The notes beneath the pieces are model-generated. The model had not been told where the DNA came from and made no database searches. It saw only the letters and a program-made list of their open reading frames with translations. DNA of 64,000 nt, taken from Codonopsis lanceolata (lineage: Eukaryota; Streptophyta; Magnoliopsida; Asterales; Campanulaceae). The stretch spans positions 110,416,168-110,480,167 of the forward strand of contig CM028379.1 of assembly GCA_013146195.2 (NCBI GenBank), in the 5' to 3' direction. Both the position numbers and the translations under genes were made by a program. Below, piece by piece: positions 57,368 to 64,000 of the stretch (its first letter is position 1; each line of letters starts with the position of its first letter).

Positions 57368-58629
57368 TGTTGTTTCTCATTGTATCTTGATTTGCATTTT
57401 TTTCATTCATTACATTAGGTTCTATACTTAGTGGCTAAATGGGCTGCATATCAGTTAGCGTGGCAACTGTGTATAAAAGTTTGCCTTAGAATAGTTTTCT
57501 AGACTTCACAGGTTCCAGCGAAAGACTTCGGCTAAAGGCTTCACCACCAGCAGACTTCAAGCAGCCTCCAGCGGCAGACCTTTTCTGCACCCGGAAAGCA
57601 TGACGTGTCCAGCTCTTCCAAATACCAAGCTTTAGTGGATTATTTAATTCATTTTTTAATTAGTTTGAATTTGAATTAAATCCATCTTTGAATCAGCGCT
57701 TGACTTCTTAGACACACCCCTCCAGCTTTTCCGAAAAAGCATGAAGACTTTCGCCTCCTGAATGTGACAGAGCAGGTGCACAGTTTGACACAACCAGACT
57801 GTACCAACTACTGCAAGTCTGTAACTCTGTTTGTCTCCCTCCTGCCAGTTGTTGCACCTACTCCTCTCCATTCCCATATCAGCCCTAGTTGAAGATGAAT
57901 TCAACAAAGCAGCTCCAGACATTTAAAGCAATTAACCTAATAGAGTTGTTACTCACTTCGTCTTCCCCAACGGTCTCAAGGATGCACAACTATAAATACT
58001 GCCATTAAAGACTGAAGAAAAAATGTTCTGAATCTATCCAACAACATCAAGCTTTATACTCAATGCATTCAAGAGATCATTAACTGATCAATGGAGTCCT
58101 CAACAACAACAAGAAGATTTGCATCAACTCTTAATCATTTGCTTCTTATTGTTGTAATCTTTACTATTCTTCTGCACATTGAATATTCTGTTTTTCCAGA
58201 TATTCAATTTCCCCACCCCCAAGCACAAGTCAAGTATTTTGTACACGATCCATTGGATATTTCTGTAATAGAACTAGTGGAAAATATAGTGCACATTTAA
58301 ATCCAAAGTTGATTGCTTTGGTGGTGGACGTAACACTCTTTATAGTGCGAACCATCTCAAAATTTATGTGTTCCTTACTTACTATTATATACTGTCTTCA
58401 TTGTATTTACTTATTCCATAGAGCAGCAAACTTAAGTAATCAGCTAAGTCTACCGGTAGTGCTTCACCAGCAGACTTAGTCTGTCTTCCTTACAAGTCTT
58501 CCGCTACTTCAATCTTCTTAATAGATTGCAAGTGCTTGTTCTAGGAATTATTACGAAAAGTTTTAAGTGTTAATAAACTATTCAACCCATCCCCCTTCTA
58601 GCTTATTATTGTGCCCATTGGGACTAACA
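57368..58629 (+). repeat. 3' LTR of Sirevirus-type element
   Basis: 1262 bp, matching 20268-21507 with substitutions and small indels. TATA box at 57991; CCAGCAGACT motifs at 57547 and 58467. Confidence 0.9.
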
Positions 58630-58977
58630 ATGGGCTACCTTCAAATAATTGGGCTTGGGCCCTCCTTTCGGATATGGGCTTGGCCCAATCTTCTAAGTGT
58701 GTTTTCAGAATACTCTTTTAGGCTATTTGTTCGAGCCTAATATTTTGGTGCACTTCAGTAGCCCCCTACTCCTTATCCATCGTGGCTCACATCGAGGGTA
58801 AGGAGTACAATCTGCTTCTAGTTTTTTCTTATGATGCTAAGGGTTTTAAAATTTTGCTTTGAATTCGAAAAGAGTTTATGTAGCTGAATTTTGAACCTTG
58901 GTGGGTAAACTTTGTGTATAATTGATCCTTGATTGGCAAATTAGACCTCGGCTGGCCAGAATAGGTATGAAAATAAG
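58630..58977. other. Flank of the Sirevirus insertion, unassigned
   Basis: Contains GGGCTTGGGCC and GGGCTTGGCCCAA words and a CAGTAGCCCCCTACTCC purine/pyrimidine tract. It may be part of an older LTR element that the Sirevirus entered, but no ends are visible. Confidence 0.4.
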
Positions 58978-60030
58978 ATATGTAGTCCTCGGCATAAGTC
59001 CATAATAAAATTTATCCTCGGCATGGCGAAGGCCATCAGGAAAACGAGCCATGAGGCCATAGTAAGATTTATCCTCGGCGTGGCGAGGACCTTCAAGAAA
59101 ACGAGGTCATAATAAGATTTATCCTCGGCATGGCGAGGACCTTCAAGAAAGCGAGCCATAAGGCCATAATAAGATTTATCCTCGATGTGGTGAGGACCTT
59201 CAAGAAAGCGGGCTATAAGGCCATAATAAGATTTATCCTCGGCATGGCGAGGACCTTCCAGAAAGTGAGTCATAAGGTCATAATAATATTTTTCCTCGAC
59301 GTGGCGAGGACCTTCAAGAAAGCGAGTCATAAGGCCATAATAAGATTTATCATCGATGTGACCTTCAAGAAAGCGAGCCATAAGACCATAATAAAATTTA
59401 TCCTCGGCATGGCGAGGACCTTCCAAAAAGCGAGCCATAAGGCCATAATAAGATTTATCATCGGCGTGGCAAGGATCTTCAAGAAAGCGAGTCATAAGGT
59501 CATAATAAGATTTATTCTCGGCGTGGCGAGGATCTTCAAGAAAGCTAGCCATAAGGCCATAATAAGATTTATCCTTGGCGTGGCGAGGACTTTCAAGAAA
59601 GCAAGCCATAAGGCCATAATAAGATTTATCCTCGTCATGCCAAGGACCTTCCAGAAAGCAAGCCATAAGGCCATAATAAGATTTATCCTCGGCGTGGCGA
59701 GGACCTTCAAGAAAGCGAGCCATAAGGCCATAATAAGATTTATCCTCGACATGGTGACGACCTTCCAGAAAGCGAGCCATAAGGCCATAATAAGATTTAT
59801 CATCGGTGTGGCGAGAACCTTCAAGAAAGCGAGCCATAAAGCCATAATAAGATTTATCCTCGGCGTGGCAAGGACATTCCAAAAAGTGAGCCATAATAAG
59901 ATTTATCCTCGGTGTGGCGAGGACCTTCAAGAAAGTGAGCCATAAGGCCATAATAAGATTTATCCTCGCCGTGGCAAGGATCTTCCACAAAACGAGCCAT
60001 AAGGTCATAATAAGATCTCTCCTCGGCGTA
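58978..60030. repeat. 57-bp tandem array, about 18 copies
   Basis: The unit runs GAGCCATAAGGCCATAATAA, then GATTTATCCTCGGCGTGGCG, then AGGACCTTCAAGAAAGC. Each copy has a CCTCG(N6)CGAGG hairpin; a few units are 13-19 bp short. The 57-bp length is divisible by three, so both strands stay open for long stretches: a 355-codon minus frame with a 19-residue period (KSYYGLMARFLEGPRHAED) and a 271-codon plus frame. Confidence 0.95.
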
Positions 60031-61725
60031 CATTTTTTGAAACAAGTATTTCGCCCTCGTCAAAGGGTTTACTTTTTATGTTTATGCAATGATGAATGGA
60101 GGATGCATGTTTTTAGTAACTTGTAAACGTGTGTGAAATGTTCATGTGGGTGCAGTAGGTATTTAGAGGCATTAGAGCATGGCCTCTCCTCGGCTTAGCG
60201 AGGAGACAAATAGGTATGAGGCGCTAGGAGCCTGGTCTCTCCTCGGCATCCCGAGGAGGCAAATAAGTATGAGGTGCTAGGAGCCTGGTCTCTTCTTGGC
60301 GAGTGAAAAGGCCAATAGGTCTCACCTCGGCAAGCAAGGAGGTAAATAGGTATGAGGTGCTAGGAGGATGGTCATTCCTTGGCAAGAGAGGAGGTCAATA
60401 GGTCTCACCTCGGCAAGCAAGAAGGCAAATACGTATGAGGCGCTAGGAACCCAAATAAAGTGATCTCGAACTGCAAGGTACCGAAAGTAACGACTATGTC
60501 GAACTGGAGCGAGATATGTAGCTCATGCCGAGCGTAGCTACATATGCCGATAAAGAAGCTCATGTTGTAACAACGATGCCGAGCTGGAGCGAAATATGAA
60601 GCTCATGTCGAGCGTAGCCGCAAATGATGATGAAGAATCATGATGGGACGCTAGGGGAGCGTAATGGGTCCAACACCAATAGAAGCTCGTGCCGAGCATA
60701 ACTGCGATGTCAAGCTGGAATACGATATGAAGCTCATGCCGAGCATAGCCGCAAATGATGATGAAAAATCATGATGGGACTCTAAGGGAGAGTAATGGGT
60801 CCAACACCAATAGAAGCTCGTATCAAGCGTAACTGCGATGTCGAGCTGGAGTACGATATGAACTCATGCCAAGCATAGCCACAAATACTGGTGAAGAAGC
60901 ATGACAGGACTCGAGCGGAGGACAATGTAAAGCTCAACCACTAGTAAACTCGAGCGGGGACCATAAGCGTAGGTAGGCGCGATGTACAACTCAACCGCGA
61001 GTAAACTCGAGCGGGAGGACAATATAGAGCTCAGCCCCGAGTGAACTTGAGTGGGGAGCATAAGCGCAGGTAGGTGTGGTGTACAACTCAACCGCGAGTC
61101 AACTCGAGCGGGAAGATAATATAGAGCTCAGCCCCGAGTAAACTTGAGCTAAAACATGATGTAAAGCTCGATCAAGTCAGGCACAAGCAAATATCATAAA
61201 CAAGTATAATGTGACGATCTAGGACGGGTGTGACATGATTGGCCACATGAATAATATGAAGAACGTACACAGGTATAAAATATAATATGTAGCTCAGGCA
61301 TAGGCGCAATTGTGGTGTGCTCGGGCGCGAGAAATAATAATATGAAGCTCAGGTACTGGCGCGAGCGTAGCGTACGCGGGCACGCGAATAATAATCTGAG
61401 GCTCGGGCTCTGGCACGAGCATAATATGAAGATCAAGCTCTGGCGCGAGCGTAGCGTGCACGGGCACGTGAATAATAATCTAAGGCTTGGGCTCTGGTGC
61501 GAGCATAATCTGAAGCTCAAGTTCTAGCATGAGCGTAGCGTGCATGAGCACATGAATAATAATAATATGAAGCTCGAGCACTGACACGAGCATATCGTGC
61601 ACAGGCACGCGAATAATAATTTGAGGATCAGGCTCTGGCGCGAGTATAATCTAAAGCTCAAGCTCTGGCACGAGTGTAGCATGCACGGGCACGTGAATAA
61701 TAATAATATGAAGCTCGGGCACTGG
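60031..61725. repeat. Mosaic of several different tandem arrays
   Basis: In order: about 60176-60450, units around GGTATGAGGCGCTAGGAGCC with CTCCTCGG...CGAGGAG hairpins; about 60470-60900, units of about 118 bp around GAAGCTCATGCCGAGCATAG and CATGATGGGACTCTAAGGGA; about 60900-61150, units of about 110 bp around CTCAACCGCGAGTAAACTCG; about 61300-61720, units around GGCACGTGAATAATAATATG and GAAGCTCGGGCTCTGGCGCG. No domain-bearing frame. It probably belongs to the non-coding part of an older retroelement. Confidence 0.75.
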
Positions 61726-63682
61726 TGTAGACACCCCAATTTCGTACCCATGGTATGTGACATGACATAAAATATCAGGACCTGTTAAAACATTAACAAA
61801 TGTCAAGTTACAGGGTCAAAAGTGCAAAAGGACAAAGCAGGATGCGCAAAAGGACGAACTGCAGGGACCAAAGTGCTCAAAAATGGCCAAGTTTGGAAAA
61901 GGGCATGGCCACCATGAAATTTGGGTTAGGCGCCCAAATTCATGGGCTTGGCGCCCAAATCCTTTTCTACGGCAAATTTTTCTGCTACAGTTGCCGCAAA
62001 ATGCAATATTTCCAGCGCAATGTACAATCAAATGATGCATGAAGAAGGAAATTTATTTCCTTCCGTGTCCTCAGTTCGGCCTATAAATACAGAGGCCCGA
62101 CTTCTCATTTCAGTACAATTTCTTTTAACAAGCTTCTCTGCGTTAACGTTACGCTGGAGAAATAGAGAGCGAAGTGAGATAGTGAGTGATCACCTCAAAA
62201 AGCCTCGAAACTCTGCCAAACCTCCGCCAAACACAAAACCAACCGGTAGAAGTGAACCTTAGCCCCCCAGCTAGGTATCCACCTTTTTTCCCCGGTCCAA
62301 AAATCGTGGAAAGAGCAGTTGCTCTGCCCGATTTAAAAGGCCAAATCGCCAGAAATAAGCCGTTATTCTGCCCGATTTCAGCCTACCTCAAGCCAACAAA
62401 CAACCAAACACAAACAGTTACTCTGCCCAAAACCCTAGGCCAAAAGTAACTTTCAGAAGCAGTCACGCTGCCCAAATTCACACAACACACAACACACAAC
62501 AACAACAACAAGACTCTCTCTCTCCGAGGGACAGAGCGAGCACACCCTAGGCTGTCTATAAGTTTATTTTAAAGTCTTTCATTTTGTAAAAGTATTATTT
62601 CCAATCCGGCCCAATGTAGATATACAAGCAGTTGTGCTGCCCGGATTTAGTTAGGAAATAGTACTAAATATAGCCGTTGTTATAGTTAAATATTTTCAGA
62701 AGTATTTGTAATTATTTACTTTATTTATTCATTAAAGTCTTTATTTGTAAGAGTATTATTTCCAATCCGGTCCAATGTAAATATATAAGCAGTTATGCTG
62801 CCCGGATTTAGTCAGGAAATAGTACTAAATGTAGCCGTTATAATGGCAAAATATTTTCAAGTATATTTGTGATTGTTTGTAAAAGAGGCGGTTGCAAGTC
62901 TGTAAATAATATAGATGTAATGGATGTATTTGTAGGCAGTTAATGCTTTATTTATCTGTTAAATTAATATAACAACAAGCATACTTTAGCCAAAAACCGT
63001 TTTGAGACCAAAAGGGCGAGTTGGGTGCCTAGCACCTTCCCAACTCGTAACTTAGCCTCCGAACCCGTTTTCATTATCTCTGGTTTTCTTTTTTTGGTTT
63101 TGCTTTATTTATTCCTTAAAATAAAGATGGCGACTCTAAAACATTTTGGATCGGTGGGGCAAGTGGGGCCTCGCAACATCTTTCTTTGCACTTTCACGTT
63201 CTCCCCTAAAAAAGGGAGAATGGGAATGGAAAGGTGATGTATTCCTATGTCCTGGTATCCCCTAAACAAGGGATAACTTGACGTAGAAAACCCAAAGCAC
63301 CCATAATGATCCGAGATAGGCCATAAGGCTATTTTCATAAAATCCATAGTGGGGGCACTGCAACATTCCTTCCTTGCACTTTCACGTTTTCCCCTAAACA
63401 AGGGAGAATGGGAATAGAAGGGTGATGCATTCCCATATCCTGGTATCCCCTAAAAAAGGGATAACTTGATGCGGGAAACCCAAAGCTCCCATATTGGATC
63501 AAAATCCACTAAAGGCAACCGAGGCGCATTCCAACGCGCTATTCCGACATCACTCCTCCCGCACTTTTGATTTCGTCCTCCCCTAGACAAGGGAGGGTGG
63601 AGCAGAGCGATGGATGTCACCGCATCCGCACGACGCGCACCCTATCCAAGGCGCGGGCGCGGAGCAATTTCAGGAACCCACA
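61726..63682 (+). repeat. 5' LTR of the second Tat/Ogre-like element
   Basis: 1957 bp, with a TATAAATA box at 62082. A strong hairpin lies at 63018-63046 (GAGTTGGG/CCCAACTC), and five hairpins with a CTAAACAA-type loop follow between 63199 and 63596. Confidence 0.85.
62082..62089 (+). promoter_or_regulatory. TATA box of the second Tat/Ogre-like LTR
   Basis: TATAAATA preceded by a GC-balanced stretch. The same position in the family carries the box at 31043 and 39468 on the minus strand. Confidence 0.65.
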
Positions 63683-63684
63683 AG

Positions 63685-63702
63685 TGGCGACTCTTTGGGA
63701 GA
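63685..63702 (+). other. Primer binding site, second Tat/Ogre-like element
   Basis: TGGCGACTCTTTGGGAGA, two bases after the LTR end. It matches the first element's PBS over its first ten bases and diverges after that. Confidence 0.65.
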
Positions 63703-64000
63703 TCGTTTTTTATTTTAATAAATAAAAATGGAGGGCTAGACTCAGTAACCAAAACTTTTTTTTCTTTTGTTTCTGACTAAAGTATGCTTGTTATATTAAT
63801 TTAAACAGTTGAATATTGCGTTCCTTTAACATCCGTGTCTATATTTGTGGATATGATCCTCCATCTTGCAGCAGTTTCATTTCAAATACTGTTACGGATA
63901 TACTTGAAAATATTCGTATTTTTCAAAAAAAAATTCAAAAAAAATATATATATTATTTTATATATATGTAATATATGTGAAATATTATCCGAGCAGCACA

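Larger units (their letters stand above)
20268..58629 (+). mobile_element. Sirevirus-type Ty1/copia retrotransposon, with nested guests
   Basis: LTRs at 20268-21507 and 57368-58629 begin TGTTGTTTCTC and end ACTAACA. The flanks ATGAG and ATGGG match at 4 of 5 positions. Order is PBS, gag with coiled coil, protease, integrase, RT, RNase H, then a long env-like region, which is the Sirevirus (SIRE/Maximus) arrangement. Without the Athila-type element, the small copia element and the hAT-type element, it is about 11.9 kb. Multiple stops and frameshifts make it defective. Confidence 0.88.
61726..64000 (+). mobile_element. Tat/Ogre-like element, 5' LTR and leader, runs off window
   Basis: Same family as the element at 29578-39854 but on the opposite strand. 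The LTR (61726-63682) starts TGTAGACACCCCAATTTCGT and ends AACCCACA. The PBS follows, then a leader that matches 37830-38000 in reverse complement. Its gag and any pol lie beyond 64000. Confidence 0.88.

Noticed and set aside
58091..58300. 69-codon frame in the Sirevirus 3' LTR with a hydrophobic stretch
   Set aside because: The 5' LTR copy does not preserve it, and it lies in LTR DNA.

Overview
The window is nuclear DNA from a flowering plant, most likely a eudicot. It has long AT-rich intergenic DNA, GT-AG introns, a plant-type ubiquitin-conjugating enzyme gene of the UBC27 type, and nested plant LTR retrotransposons, Helitrons, Mutator-type elements and MITEs. I see one intact host gene (UBC27-like, exons between 14744 and 17854, + strand). 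Nearly everything else is mobile or tandemly repeated DNA, or broken gene copies.

Layout. 1-217: 3' end of an LTR. 218-14100: a head-to-tail cluster of minus-strand replication protein A 70 kDa-like (RPA1-like) copies. Copy C is represented only by its upstream region (218-998), copy A lies at about 8092-11424, and copy B at about 12620-13722. A 7.1 kb Mutator-like element (999-8082, 9-bp target duplication) sits between C and A. It holds three units of about 1.3 kb made of a GTGACAC minisatellite and a FAR1-like C-terminal coding remnant, and is itself hit by a MITE (2795-2987) and a Helitron (3375-5733). Copy A is split by a second Helitron (3' end 11109) and a solo LTR (8891 to about 9616). 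14101-18120: the UBC27-like gene. 18121-20267: intergenic.

20268-58629 is a retrotransposon stack up to three levels deep. A Sirevirus-type Ty1/copia element (+ strand, about 11.9 kb without its guests, with an env-like ORF) is split by an Athila-type Ty3/gypsy element (24519-45443, minus strand). That element is split by a gag-only Tat/Ogre-like element (29578-39854, minus strand). The env-like region of the Sirevirus also carries a small copia element (49337-54097, minus strand) and a 762-bp hAT-type element (55610-56371). 58630-61725 is a mosaic of tandem arrays, mainly an 18-copy 57-bp repeat. 61726-64000 is the 5' LTR and leader of a second Tat/Ogre-like element (+ strand) that runs off the window.

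The most unusual signal is the amount of covarying secondary structure in the Tat/Ogre-like family. An internal array of roughly fifty short hairpins (32522-34235) keeps a constant ATCC loop while its arm sequences change in a compensatory way. The LTR carries a series of hairpins with a near-constant CTAAACAA loop and differing matched stems. A duplicated structured block at 31612-32472 shows the same behaviour. Apart from UBC27, the coding regions here are broken by stops, frameshifts or insertions, so the window records transposition history rather than a working pathway.
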